From contig WPIO01000194.1 of NCBI GenBank assembly GCA_009760855.2, forward strand, positions 312,001 to 376,000: a stretch of 64,000 nucleotides of DNA, written 5' to 3'. The first letter of the stretch is position 1. Each line of letters begins with the position of its first letter. The notes under the pieces were generated by a model. It was not told where the DNA came from, ran no database searches, and saw only the letters and a program-made list of their open reading frames with translations. Of this stretch, positions 25,101-34,525 are shown piece after piece. The stretch comes from Cristatella mucedo (taxonomy: Eukaryota > Bryozoa > Phylactolaemata > Cristatellidae). A program made the translations under genes and the position numbers.

Positions 25101-26202
25101 GTAAAGTTACTGACGTAGACACAGTACATTAGATTAGAAAGGAGAGTTTGGATTTTCCCCAATTTTTGCTGGTTGTCGAGAAAGTGCATTGTGTTGAAGG
25201 AATATTATAGATTGGCGAGAGGTGGTGAACTGGAGTCTGCAACAGATAAGACGTTGAATAAGAATTGTGAAAATTAGAGCTGCTGTGTAGCAGTCCAGAT
25301 AAAAAGCTCCTACGGCCAACCACCTAAACGCGTAATAATATAACGATCTATTTATTAACCCTAGACGACAAGAGTGAATGATGACGATAAAACTAATGCA
25401 GCAGTATTGCAATGTATTGAAGAAAGAATTCATGGCAAGCACTAGGGTTCAGAGAATATTTTTGCGAAAGCTTTTTTAATCACGAGAAAGTGTTAGTTGT
25501 TTTTCCACAAAAAAGGTGCAGGCTTTGATAGTTCAACTAAACATGCCACTTTATTTACCGCCTCCTGCATAAGCGAAATGTGCTTTCCAGTAGCCTAGCC
25601 TGAACTGAAAACAAAGTGGTAATCGAGATAATGCCAGAGAGGTATTTGGATTGTGACCCTGCTTCCATGTTGAAAGTTCCCACTCGATAGAAGTAGATCA
25701 AACGTCATGACTAGCTATGGATTTTTCTGAACAAAACTGTAAACACTAGAAACTTATAAAAAGTTATGTAAATTAAGATCGCATGAAGGCTGTTTAAAGT
25801 TTGCACGACACACCGGTTGTGCACAGAACTTCAGTCGGCCGTACGCACCTAGGGTATCTCATAACAACGAAATCAATTTGCGTTAACAATGTTACAGAAA
25901 ACTAGCTAAAGTCCAAGATAGAATGTCTGCAACGCCTACATCATGTCTATGTCAAATCAGTTCTTTCATAAGAAGTTTACTTACCTATTATAGTTGCATA
26001 TCGTTACCTGGGGGAAATCAATGCTGTCGGCAGAAACCTTGCTCATTGAAGTAACTGCACCATGCTTCAAATACTCCTGCACGTTGACGCAACATTGCCA
26101 GATTGTAACACAGACTAAGACCAGTAGAATAAGGACCTTGACAACTTTCATGGGCAGTAGAGCCTCGGCTTTGGGCTCAGCCGTGCTGCTATGCGAAGAC
26201 AT
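9985..26202 (-). CDS. DEG/ENaC-family cation channel gene (seven exons placed; 3' end missing)
   Basis: Seven minus-strand exons join in frame: 25985-26202, 21914-22014, 18600-18739, 16470-16640, 16238-16390, 13467-13671 and 9985-10138. Donor phases run 2,1,0,0,0,1,2 and every acceptor matches. The 380 residues follow the DEG/ENaC/ASIC order: TM1 (about 20-39), FPQVTICN (63-70), C-x6-C (143-150), YGNCYTFN (162-169), GLKVLVHSKNDEP (226-238), VGPG (247-250), PPEGEC (267-272), the FFDTY...C...C region (280-304) and CQCPEPCN (340-347). The family forms trimeric, usually amiloride-sensitive sodium channels in the plasma membrane, gated by protons, peptides or force. The ligand cannot be told here. 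Introns are 3970, 3174, 1959, 79, 2566 and 3328 bp. TM2 was not identified with confidence. Confidence 0.92.
10285..10440 (-). mobile_element. tRNA-derived SINE family B, copy 2, abutting a LINE tail
   Basis: Minus-strand copy of the element at 1132-1303: CGCGAGATTGTTGGTTCTAA is the box B region, and the body ends near CTTCTGTGGCTATACACA. It is located in channel-gene intron 6, in sense orientation to the gene. Confidence 0.6.
10415..10488 (-). mobile_element. LINE family 1, minus-strand 3' tail fragment
   Basis: Reverse complement shows GCAAATGTAAAGCTTCTAGA, GAGATTGAGTTCTCTGACGG and ATCAAGTGCAATAG, the terminal sequence of family 1. It runs directly into the SINE B copy. Confidence 0.6.
10574..10735 (+). 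mobile_element. tRNA-derived SINE family A, copy in intron 6
   Basis: GAGCTGGCTTGGTCGAGCGG with GGTTAAGGTG supplies the box A region and GTGGGCTCCAGCACGGAG the box B region. The 3' half carries GTGAAGCACCTGAGTAGAGA and CTCTATCGATGCTATACGAA, the LINE-like tail of this family. Confidence 0.75.
10740..13466. other. Intron 6 of the channel gene, remainder: no recognised element
   Basis: AT-rich, with only short open frames. A phrase near 10960 (GCTCGCTGACCGAGCGGTT) resembles a tRNA D-arm but has no matching box B. Confidence 0.4.
13467..13671 (-). CDS. DEG/ENaC exon 6: cysteine-rich thumb region
   Basis: 205 bp, acceptor ACTTTTTAG|TAT, donor GAAC|GTAAGT, phase 0 to phase 1. It begins with YENIKPPEGEC, the conserved Y-x-x-L-x-PP-x-G-x-C element. 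FFDTYTLSSCEAEC and NCSCIPYFYP follow, matching the disulfide-rich thumb and the wrist approach of ASICs. Cysteines at 272, 289, 293, 302, 304, 316 and 324 agree with the family spacing. Confidence 0.94.
14635..14722. repeat. 88-bp near-perfect palindrome in channel-gene intron 5
   Basis: The left arm begins TTACCTAATTTATCGGCTAA and the right arm is its exact reverse complement, ending GATAAATTAGGTAA. The arms pair over 32 bp, then one mismatch, then 9 bp (GATAAACGT/ACGTTTATC) around a 4-base centre. No mobile-element termini were recognised. Confidence 0.95.
14723..16237. other. Rest of intron 5: no gene or recognised repeat
   Basis: Short (CA)n at 15241-15258 followed by an imperfect complementary GTGTGTGTGAG at about 15265-15276, able to form a small hairpin. 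The remainder is anonymous. Confidence 0.4.
16238..16390 (-). CDS. DEG/ENaC exon 5: GLKVLVH...VGPG segment
   Basis: 51 codons, phase 0 at both ends, acceptor CAATTCAG|GAC and donor ACACAG|GTAAGG. It encodes GLKVLVHSKNDEP followed by SVGPGMYATIGITRTQ. In ASIC and ENaC proteins the same region reads G-x-x-V-x-I-H...P...G...V-x-PG, part of the extracellular beta scaffold. Confidence 0.94.
16470..16640 (-). CDS. DEG/ENaC exon 4: YGNCYTFN segment
   Basis: 57 codons in phase 0 at both ends, between TGTCTGTTTAG| and GCG|GTAGGC. It carries FFRHRMTSYGNCYTFN (154-169), the family hallmark, then a charged linker and TGLEAYISIE, matching the conserved GL-x-L strand. It is separated from exon 5 by a 79-bp intron, the shortest in the gene. 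Confidence 0.93.
17480..17815 (+). mobile_element. LINE family 1, 3' fragment in intron 3
   Basis: GGAGACCGTGCCTATAGTTT and TGTATGCTCCCAAAGCCTG match the region coding for the end of the reverse transcriptase polyprotein. The tail reads AGAGATTTAGTTCTCTGAGG and ends in ATTATTATT. It is antisense to the channel gene. Confidence 0.7.
18305..18351. repeat. Short inverted repeat (hairpin)
   Basis: CTAAACATATTTTTT is answered by AAAAAATATGTTTAG across an 18-20 base loop. Confidence 0.7.
18600..18739 (-). CDS. DEG/ENaC exon 3: extracellular C-x6-C segment
   Basis: The acceptor is TCTCATTGCAG|TT and the donor AAG|GTGAAT, phase 0. The two leading bases complete codon 107 as Phe. The exon ends in TCTFAGTKCNSK, matching the conserved C-F-x-G-x-x-C element that precedes YGNCYTFN in the family (Cys143, Cys150). 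Two likely N-glycosylation sequons, NFT (114-116) and NST (137-139), fit an extracellular location. Confidence 0.9.
18839..19227. repeat. Fold-back element with ~74-bp terminal and inner arms, in intron 2
   Basis: The left arm 18839-18912 (AACTCACTGAATGACAACTT at its outer end) pairs with the right arm 19154-19227 with few mismatches. A second inner pair, near 19075-19094 and 19120-19141, shares ATGTATCTCCGTCTGTAAC. The right side is continuous (19120-19227). The left side is split by about 160 bp of unrelated sequence. The loop (ATATGGTCTTTATGACTTTG) resembles the 3' end of LINE family 2. Confidence 0.8.
19830..20640 (+). mobile_element. LINE family 1, reverse transcriptase fragment in intron 2
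   Basis: Broken frames read GVP-x-GSVPG near 20020, YADETLLYL near 20125 (the YxDD catalytic box changed from DD to DE) and the C-terminal domain up to CREQPS-like sequence at 20630. Both ends are truncated. It is antisense to the channel gene. Confidence 0.75.
20641..21913. other. Rest of intron 2: no gene seen
   Basis: No motif of any recognised family. GCTATAGCTATGG near 21375 is part of a short local palindrome. Confidence 0.35.
21914..22014 (-). CDS. DEG/ENaC exon 2: proximal extracellular segment
   Basis: The acceptor GTTGTCAG|A completes the split codon 73 as Arg, giving CNYNRWKLSLLP, a natural continuation of the TICN motif. Residues 74-106 follow, rich in Tyr, Asn and Ser, with an NTT glycosylation sequon at 103-105. 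The donor is AGCT|GTAAGT, phase 1. At 101 bp the exon is too short to stand out as an ORF. It is supported by its splice signals and by the phase match on both sides. Confidence 0.85.
22015..23575. other. Intron 1, gene-proximal part: no confident feature
   Basis: A 118-codon minus-strand open frame (22566-22922) has no recognised domain or clear splice context. A short candidate exon near 23370-23450 is discussed among the rejected items. Confidence 0.3.
23576..23650 (+). mobile_element. Possible degraded SINE family A fragment
   Basis: GATGCTGGCTCAGTGATTAA and ATTATCACGGGCTCATAGTG follow the layout of the SINE A tRNA-like half, but the variable region and tail are poorly preserved. Confidence 0.3.
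23843..24030 (+). repeat. LINE family 2 fragment, left copy of a ~190-bp direct repeat
   Basis: ATTCGTGAGAAGACTTAAAA through CGGCTTGGCTCTTCCATATT and GACAAT is repeated, diverged, at 24585-24772. The two copies bracket a minus-strand LINE family 1 insertion. Confidence 0.6.
24030..24590 (-). mobile_element. LINE family 1, minus-strand 3' copy in intron 1
   Basis: Reverse complement gives the C-terminal frame (QRINFQVLSLTFRSPQSLAP, then AYLSDLLSNQ), the CATGCTGCCGCTAACCCCA region, the GCAAAT-AAAGCACTTAGAAA tail and terminal ATT units. It is the only clear LINE in sense orientation within the channel gene. Confidence 0.8.
24585..25120 (+). mobile_element. LINE family 2 (second CR1-like family), 3' part
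   Basis: Encodes LLQQF-like and LRS-type remnants, then VGDGSFHSAGPRLWKA (24794-24841), the conserved G-x-R-x-F-S-x-A-x-P-x-x-W-N motif of CR1 C-termini. The end reads CACCCATATAGTCTTAATGG CTTTG, shared with copies at 57.2-57.9 and 59.5-59.8 kb. Its tail differs from family 1. Confidence 0.7.
25985..26202 (-). CDS. DEG/ENaC exon 1: N-terminus, TM1 and FPxVTICN motif
   Basis: Codes for residues 1-72 plus two bases of codon 73. The ATG at 26202 is preceded by an in-frame TGA nine codons upstream, which supports this start. Only about 19 cytoplasmic residues precede a hydrophobic segment (about 20-39, VVKVLILLVLVCVTIW core) that fits TM1. FPQVTICNYN then matches the post-TM1 signature of the family. 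The donor is AG|GTAAGT, phase 2. The His-Gly gating motif that most family members carry ahead of TM1 is not visible; the only HG pair (47-48) lies after TM1. Confidence 0.9.
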
Positions 26203-28201
26203 GTTGGAGCAGTCAAATGCAGTGCCTCAAGGCGAATGCTAAATATTGATATTCAACGACACTCCTTATATTGATGTCTGGCTAAGGTGCCAGTCCAAGC
26301 TTTGAATAGTCTCGTTAGCTTATTGATTAGTCAAAGCTTGCTGAACAGCACGTGAACAATTGCTTGGCCTCAGTATGAGCCGAGCCCACTCTGTACCCTT
26401 AGTATGAATAACAGCACATACCGTTATCTTACGGTGCAAGCAATAGTAAGCAGAGCCAAACAATTTTAGGATTGAAGCTGAAGCTTACAATCACGGCAGC
26501 AATGATATCTGACATATTCGGTTCTCTACTAATGCTGATTGGCCGGTCTCTATATGGCGACCCCTCTCACTTGAAAAAAAATGGTATAACAGTCAGATGG
26601 ATCATCAGGACTCAGCTAGGCTTGTAATGACTCGTTTAAAAAGAATACCTTTACCTCTTATCTTTAGAATCATAGGAAGAATCATAAATAGCATATCAGT
26701 GGAGATTGGCTGGGCGAAATAGAGCTTACAGAAAAGTCATCACCAAGATCAAAACAAAATCACTCATCAAAAACGGGCAATCTAGCCCACGATAGCCCTC
26801 TACTGAGTTTTATAGCTAGATACGTCCGAATATAAATCGTAAGATTGTGTCTATGATTAGGATTACAGAAAATCATCGAGCTGTGCATCAAAGCTTTAAT
26901 ATTAAATTAGTGTTGGTAGTGAGAAACTTTGGTAACCCGTTACTCTTTGGTGGCTTGCAATTGGAGCGGTGCAGTATTTCCATTTACCTAAGAGGTGCAG
27001 TACGTTCGTTTACTTAGTGTTTAAATGAAATCAATACTTGTCAGTGGCGGAAACGAGTGTGTGTCATGCAATGCATATAGAGCACACACTTATCTTATTT
27101 ACTCTGAAACGCTCAATAGCTCCTTACTTAAATAGATAGACTGACGTAATTGTGCCGATTACAAGGCTGGAAATGCTAACAGCTTGTTTGCATGCTTATA
27201 TGAGAGTTAAGCCCTGCCATTTCCGTTGCTTACGTTGCACGAACATTCGCCGTTTGTGAAGCAAATCAATATACAAGAGCGGCTTTTGTGGATGCTCACA
27301 CTGATTTTTTCAAAGCTTAGGCTGGCCATAGCAAGCGATAGTCACGTATCTGCTAGTCCATGATTAAGAGTTTTCACAGCTTTACAGACGTGAATACCAG
27401 CAGGAACAAGAGCAAAAAGCCAGACAAATCTATAGGTGTCAACAAATCTCGTTTTTAATCGAGTACAGACCAAGAAAACATCAAAGTCCGTTGCCTGCAA
27501 CATCTCATAACTTAAGAATCTTATGTGATGTCTAGTAACCTGAAGGCGGAAGCTAATAGCTGCAATAGAGGCTGTGTGAACAGCCATGGTCACCTGTGGA
27601 TGGCATCAATCTTAAATACATAAATAAAAACTAATTACTGGACTTATTGTCAACAATAAGAATTTGCTACCGTCTGATCATTTAAAGTGCTTAAGTCGAC
27701 GTAGGCCACTAGGTAAAGGAAAACGAGATAATAATAATAGTAGCCAACAGCTAGTGCAGCTGCTTGAAATTAGATAATTTAGACCGAATGCCTCAGAGAA
27801 CGTTTACTATTGTTGTCTCTGTCAGATAAAAGTACCTTTTATTAGAATGATTTACAGAGTGGCGTACCAAAGATCACTGCTGTCTTAATTTTCTTCTGTT
27901 TGAGAGGCAGGCTTTAAGTTTTAGGCATCAATGACTATTACCGAAAAGGGTTTAAGACACCGAAATCATGAGTAAAAACAACTAAAAATACCCATAGCCT
28001 CCACATTAAGCGAGACAGATCCTAGAGTTAAATACAACTCTATTTTGAGGGTAATTGGAAAATTCAATAACGATTCATATCGAGCAAGCTAAGGTTACTT
28101 TTTTTTGGATTGACGATTGATCTTAAATACATATATTAGGAAAATCAATTCCTGCTATTTATGCAGATGACATTTGCTTGTTGTTTGGACAATTGAATAA
28201 A
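26203..28201. other. Upstream flank of the channel gene; no confident feature
   Basis: No clear promoter motif was identified. An 83-codon open frame on the minus strand (27342-27593) has protein-like composition but no recognised domain. Confidence 0.3.
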
Positions 28202-28361
28202 CAGTGGTTTTAGGAAAGTTTGTCATGTTGTGGCGACCCCAGCCAATAAATTTTTGCCTGCAAAATGTGGAAGTGGGCGTTTTGCAATGGTCTTAGGCGA
28301 CCCCTGTGAAAGGGTCATTCGACGCACAAAGGTGTCGCACCCTACCTGTTAAGAACAACTG
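28202..28361 (+). mobile_element. SPIN-like hAT MITE, copy 2 (160 bp)
   Basis: Starts CAGTGGTTTTAG and ends GTTAAGAACAACTG. The inside has TCATGTTGTGGCGACCCC, GGTCTTAGGCGACCCCTGTG and AAAGGGTCATTCGAC, the same architecture as the 7869-8053 copy and even closer to SPIN in its right half. Part of the left subterminal region is deleted. Confidence 0.8.
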
Positions 28362-30439
28362 GAATAGGGGCTTACAAACTTCCGAGTGAAAGCACAATTG
28401 TTCTCTCTTGGCCGAATGCTAAAAATATCTTTGCTGCATATACAATGCTGCATGGCAACCTAACTTTTTCTAATGCTCCAGTCAACACTTTCTCAAATTT
28501 AATGGTAGCCCTTTAGGCAAAATAAGGTGCTTTATGTCATTATACCTGCACTATTCTTCATGCCAGATCGGTAAATTCTCATTATATTTTTGCAGATAAT
28601 AATTAGACTATCATTTACGGAAAAGTCAAGCATCACTACAAACCTAAATGATCTAATCATCAAGATTGATCCATCTATAATCTTTCACGACGCCTACCAC
28701 CAGTAATCTTGGCACTTTACTCCCAAGCAACCCATCATCGGATTTGACCATTTATTCCACTGTTAAGTAAGCCTCCTATCTGTCACCGAGCTTTAGTGAA
28801 TCATGGCCTTCCTTGTCTGCGATTCGAGAGCAAATTTACTTCATGTGCATGTGATATCACTTCTACACCTACTTAAGTCTAGTATCCGTCAATTCAGGAC
28901 TCCCAGCTGGTAACCTTTATCTTCTATTATTGGTTTAAACTCCGCACCCCATATGATCTGCAAGTAAACGGCCTAGCTATAAAATTAAAGAAACTCTAGC
29001 AGAGCTTCGTTCGTCATCTATAAAATTTTCAGTCAGTTTCAAAGATATCTTTTTTTTTTACTTGACTTAACTCACTTGTAAAATTTTACACATTCATTTT
29101 TTCTGGTCTTTCATTTCGTTCTCGGATTTGTTCTCCTCAAATTCAGTCATCTAGACTTGCTTTGAAAAACATCCGAATATCTAAGGTGTTGAGTTCTTAG
29201 CTCATCTTTACCAAAAAAATAGAAATAGCTTCCATTCACATCATAACCTAAAATTAGATTGCAATGTTGAATTTGGTGTTGTGGACAAATTTATCCATGA
29301 CAGCGTTTCATTCGCCCCATGTACTGTGTCCTTTTTGTCGGATACAAAAATACATTTTGACCTGTGCTTTTATTCTCTGCATGCTACTAGCCAAAGCTTT
29401 TACGGGAAATTAGCTTAAATGTGTCGTTTAATGATTTAATATGCCAGCTGAGGGATGATTTTGTGAATTTAACCAACATCAAATCATTGACTCCTTTGCA
29501 GGTAACTGTACCAAATCTGAAACAATACTTATCCTCTGTAGCTGAATTACAAGGGATGAATTGTTGTTACTTAGTTGGTGTGCATCGCCACCTCCTGGGT
29601 AGGTCAAAGGTCTGCTAAGTAAAGGCTGCTACCGGATTATAGCACCACTAATTTCATATGGGGGCATATAATAGGAATATTCCTTTCGCTAAACTAGCAC
29701 ATTTAGTGTCGTATTTGCATAACCTTAGTCAGAATAGCGTCCCGAGGGCTTCCTGGATGGGCTGAGTACCATACAGCTTTATTGAGCTCAACTGACAGAC
29801 CTGGAAGTATTTCTTTTAGATGGTGCTAGCACGTGCTACATTACACCCATAGTCACACTAAAGACAACATATATTGACTTTGCCAAGGCAGTGATATTAG
29901 CATGGACTTCTGGCTGTAAACTGCTTGCCGTCATCCAGCTAGACGTTCTAGCTTCCATGTGTATTGAACATATGGAACTGGGTAAAAACGTGAGTTAGAA
30001 GTTCTTTGATTGAGTTATGTGTATTCATGGAATAGTGGCTTAGAAAAGTGACCGTTGTGGCGAGTAAAAATTAAATCCAACCAATTGTATGCCCTTTGTT
30101 GCCCGAAACACAGGTGGAGCCGTTTGGTTTTCTGTGGCCTTACTAGTTTCAGTATATTTTCTTTGTAGTTTAGATAAATATGCTAAATAATGTAACTTTA
30201 ATAAGCAATCTGGATTATAGAGTGATTGCTCTGCTGTATGATTTGAATTTTGTGAAGATCATAAGCTGACTTTCAATTGTCGGCTATATGAAGTCTGCTG
30301 TAGATCTCACCAACAGATTGTAGCAAATGCCGTCTAGATTTTACAATAATATTGTTCAATCATCGATGCATATTCAAACAAGCTGATGTCTACCATCAAC
30401 AATATAGTTAACCTCTCCCACCTCAGCCCCTTTACTAGC
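28362..30439. other. Anonymous intergenic DNA, possibly decayed LINE 5' sequence
   Basis: No reliable motif. It lies directly upstream of the LINE at 30440 and may hold its endonuclease region beyond recognition. Confidence 0.3.
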
Positions 30440-32375
30440 GATACTTGTGGCGACCAAGCCGGTTGCTTTTAAAGCATCTATATCACAAAGATAGAAGAAA
30501 TCAGATAATTAATTAGTGAACTTGCTGCGTCCCCTGTAGACTCCTGTCACTGCGTTTGGTGCGGCACCTCAGTTTATACATTCGAAAAAGCCACGAGTGA
30601 CCTTATTACTCTAAATATTCTCCCAATTTAACAAGACGACTAGCCATCTAGATCATATTCCAACTGTTTGACTTCTACGAAACATTAATATGCTGATGCC
30701 CCACGTAATAAGTACGTCCTTAATGTCAGGTCATGGGAATAGCTTTTCAAAAAGCCGTAGCTACACCAGACCAAGAGAGTTTAAGAAAATACCATCCAAT
30801 CTTCGTAACACAGTTCATGTTAATGACACCGAAACGAGCTGTAGCGGACCAGCAGAACTTCTGCATTGAAACTACAGACATTACAACAAGTTTCCATGTC
30901 TGGTGCCACTCCGGAGTGTCAGCATTGAGTTGGCTGTATAAGGACTGTTTCAGGAATGCACACTTGGGTACAGTTTTTTACTTATTTTGCTTGGTCTTTT
31001 GCTAAATTTGATTATAATGATCAGCAAGATTTTCTCGGGAATTATCAACTGACCGGGGCATTATTGGCACATCAATACAGTGGTTCAGATCTTCTCTACG
31101 AGCAAGAATGCAGTGCATTGATTTGAATGAAGACAGAGCATTTGGGGAACCACTAACGTATGGTGTAACTCAGAGCTATGTGCTTGGTCCAGTTCTCTGC
31201 ACGGTTTATCCTCCCCCTCTTGCCAATGTGATTGCCAAGCACAATTGAGGCTTCCTTCATTGGAAAGATTACATTCAGTTATACCTTCGCATCGTTTCAC
31301 CCAGCCCTACAGGCATCGTATTACCTCAACTCTGTTACTGCACGTATTGCTGACAAAAGCATATATATGGCAGCAACGTTACCCAAATTCAATGACAGCA
31401 AAACCAACGAACAAGCTATGAGACAGGCAATTGTGACTCAGAAATTGGAAACTTGACTATACAAATTAGCTATGCCTACATACTTCCTATTGCATCTTCT
31501 AAAAATCTCGATGTCCTGTTGCAGAGGGTCCTTTCACTGAACTGCTCACCAGCTGGACAGCCAGGTATTCCTACTCAGGTAAACAACATTGCTAAAAATC
31601 GGGCTTGCATGGACCTCATCTAAATCAGTCCATGCATTTTTGAGACCCAATCTTGACTTTTGTAGCCAACTGCTTGCCGGTTTACCAGCCTGTGCACTCA
31701 GGTGCTTATAGCTGGTGCAAACCTCTGCAGCTAGGCTTGTCTATGGTGAGTTTGGCAGTTGCCACATCACACCACATCTAGCTGACCTGCACTGGCTCCC
31801 ACTCAAGCAACCAAATTCTCTTCATATTATCTTCACATTTTTTCATATCGAGTTGAAGGTTTTGTCACACTCTTTTAGGTTCCTCCACTGGCTAGTGCCT
31901 ACCTATCAGATGTACTCCCACACTAGGCCTAGCATCTTACGGCCAGCTTTTTGGAACCTAATCATTTATATGTATCTCCTACGAAACTTAAATTCTTTGG
32001 ATACTTTTCCTCTTATTGGTGTGCTCCCAAAGCCTGGAACCCAGTTCCTACTGGCTTTAAGACATCCCTTGACTTTAGCATGTTTAAAACAAAATAACAA
32101 ATGTCTATGCATGGCATCATTTAGTAGGTCATTGTGATTTATCCTTTATTCGCTTATGTCATCTGACAGTGGGCATGCTACCACGAACCATATTTTGATG
32201 CTGACTCTGTGTATGTCACCTCTAACCATGTTATGCTTTATATCATTGAGCATGTTAGCACTAAGCATTCAATTATGCAACCTTTGCAGCAAATGTAAAA
32301 TGCCTAGAAAGAGATTGGGTTCTCTGAGGATGTTTACTACGAATATATTACTACTTCTATTATTATTCAATATAA
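30440..32375 (+). mobile_element. LINE family 1, long reverse transcriptase copy
   Basis: Recognisable blocks in order: KAVATPDQESLRKYHPIF (30750-30800, RT block 1-2), GTSIQWFRSSL near 31060, GVTQSYVLGPVLCTVYPPPL (31160-31220, the GVPQGSVLGP block), then NSLHIIFTFFHIELKVLSHS (C-terminal) and the 3' tail GCAAATGTAAAATGCCTAGA...ATTATTATT near 32290-32370. Frames break repeatedly, so it is inactive. Confidence 0.8.
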
Positions 32376-32539
32376 TACAGACTACTGTTGCAAGCAACTG
32401 TGCAATAGCCCAGGTCATATCAGCTAGTCTACCTGAATTAGCAAACAGGCCCCGATGGTTGGTACGACAGTAATGATATGCTCGTCGCCCTAATCTTCAC
32501 ATTTGCCAAATTATACAACTTTTCACCTACACGCGAGGC

Positions 32540-33075
32540 TTTCGGTGAAGCAGCGTATCCACTTAAAATAACTTTCACTAACTTTTAGGCTCCTAAATTC
32601 TTTGGCTTTAGTCTCCCAATCAGAACTACTCGCCTCCCAGGATAGGCATTGTACAACCCAATTTTTAAAATCAAAGCGTTTTGCTGCTGGAACAAATATC
32701 AATCCTCTGGAAACTAAAACTTTAGTTTGTATGCTTCAAAGGCATATAGCTCTCTCTTAATTGACTTCACAATATGTCCTGACTTGAAGTCATTTAAAAG
32801 AAGCTTGAACGCACCCGTTAATCACAACATTTAGTGAGCCCTGGTGATACGTCTTTTTTGTGCTTACACGTGCTAAAACTGCGCATGCTAAAGCCAACCA
32901 TAATTAAACGTTGACGCTGTGCATGTCACATCTAAATGCGTTGTCATTTCTTACTTGTTCATTGTAACACAAGCACTTTGGTCATGCTTCCCTTTTCGCC
33001 TAGTTAGATATTGTGTTCTGTGAGGATGCTATGAGCATTCTTTGGTAATATTGCTATTCCTATTATTGATAATAT
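32540..33075 (+). mobile_element. LINE family 1, 3' fragment
   Basis: TTTTAGGCTCCTAAATTCTT, CCTCTGGAAACTAAAACTTT and CTGTGCATGTCACATCTAAA align with the same positions of other copies. The terminal region is decayed (GTTCTGTGAGGATGC) with TATTCCTATTATT at the end. It follows the previous copy by about 160 bp. Confidence 0.65.
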
Positions 33076-33347
33076 GCCTTACACCAACCTGAACAAAGTG
33101 AGCTTACGCGAAAGTTAACTGACTGTAAAGCAATCTAGTCGCTTAACATAAGAGCTAGGTGATTCTATGCTATTTTTGAAATACCAGCTGATTTAATACT
33201 GAAGCTCTCGAAGGCCGGCCAAGTACCGAGCACGGGGATTTACTTTTACTTTTATTATTTACGGATTCAGTATTTTTGGTAAACCTAAAAAAATATTTAA
33301 CACTTTAAACTATACTTGCAGTTAGCGTAATTTTAAACTCCTAATGC

Positions 33348-33510
33348 ATCAGTGGTCTGTCAAATGGTTAAAGGGATTTCCTTGAACCATGATCGAGGTT
33401 GATGCATTCAAAGAATGGTAGCATGGGCTCGAGCCCCATGGGTCATGTATGGCTCATACAGATTAAAATCTCTCAGAGTGCTAAGTGCTTAAATTTTATA
33501 TATTTATTTT
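33348..33510 (+). mobile_element. tRNA-derived SINE family A copy
   Basis: GTGGTCTGTCAAATGGTTAA gives the box A region and CATGGGCTCGAGCCCCATGG the box B. The LINE-like tail (AAATCTCTCAGAGTGC) is decayed. Confidence 0.65.
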
Positions 33511-34351
33511 AATTTAATGTTCCTCAAAACTTTCCTCTGGTGAGCAAGGCGAAAATAATTCGAAATGATATTAATTTTTGAAACGGAAACTATCGAGTTT
33601 TTTGGATTCAATTTAGTCAGAAAAAAACAGCTAACAGTGTACTAGGAATAGATGTGAAAATTACCAAATTAAACTGTTCGATAAATATTAGGCAATTTAA
33701 CTTGTAATTCTACTGCAGCTCACTCTCTAGACGAAGCCCCTAAAAATTCTTTCATCGGGTTTTTATTTTATGTCCAGTGATAAATTTACCGTATTGTCGG
33801 TTCATTTGTTATGATTATCAGCCACTATATTAACATGGCTGTGGCCAGTTCCTTTTTAGAGAGGTGCACCTTGGGATTGTAACTGAATTATTGATAAAGA
33901 GCAGAATGAGGCTTCCTGTAACGATCTTGTAGTCCAGTCAGGAATGGTACCATTTAAAGTCGCTAATTTCCTCAGCCAATTTCGTCGTTTCAATGCACTT
34001 GGCAGCAACTTCATGCAGCTTCTCATCATCAGGGGATGGGCGTGCTCACAAATCTCGGGGCAGTGTTGCACTTGGGTGATAGATGAATCAACGTGAAAAT
34101 TCCGGATAGCAGGCATACTCTTCATAGCTCGAGGTTTCGCGGGGTTAATCTTGGAGAAATGAGATGCTTGGTTGTCTATCACCTCCAGTCACTTTGTTAG
34201 AAAGCCAACTTCATGACTCTCTTCGCTTCCATGCACGTTTTTTCCTTGGCAACTTAGGACGTGAAATAAATTCCGTCTCTTGAGCAGCAATATTTCACTT
34301 TACCTTAGCAACTCTTTTGCCGTGTTGGCATAAATATTAAAAAATCTTAAA
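33511..34351. other. No gene supported
   Basis: A 108-codon open frame on the minus strand (33856-34182) lacks recognisable domains or splice context. Confidence 0.3.
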
Positions 34352-34525
34352 AGCTAGCTGATTTAACAACTTCCTTTTGTATAGCGACGGAAGATCCTTC
34401 ACAGCTATCACCACCGCTTGCAGTGGTAATAAAGGCTCACCCACCACAGGATTCGAACTCACAAACTCGGAGCCGAGGCCGAGAAAAGCAACCGCCTTAC
34501 CTAGTGAGCCACTACGATTCACCAC
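34352..34525 (-). mobile_element. tRNA-derived SINE family B, copy 3
   Basis: Minus strand: GGCTCACTAGGTAAGGCGGT (box A region), GAGTTCGAATCCTGTGGTG (box B), then the body ending TCTTCCGTCGCTATACAAAA. The best preserved of the three family B copies, all of which lie on the minus strand. Confidence 0.75.

Noticed and set aside
27342-27593. 83-codon minus-strand open frame upstream of the channel gene
   Set aside because: Protein-like in places but no family recognised and no supported acceptor and donor pair.
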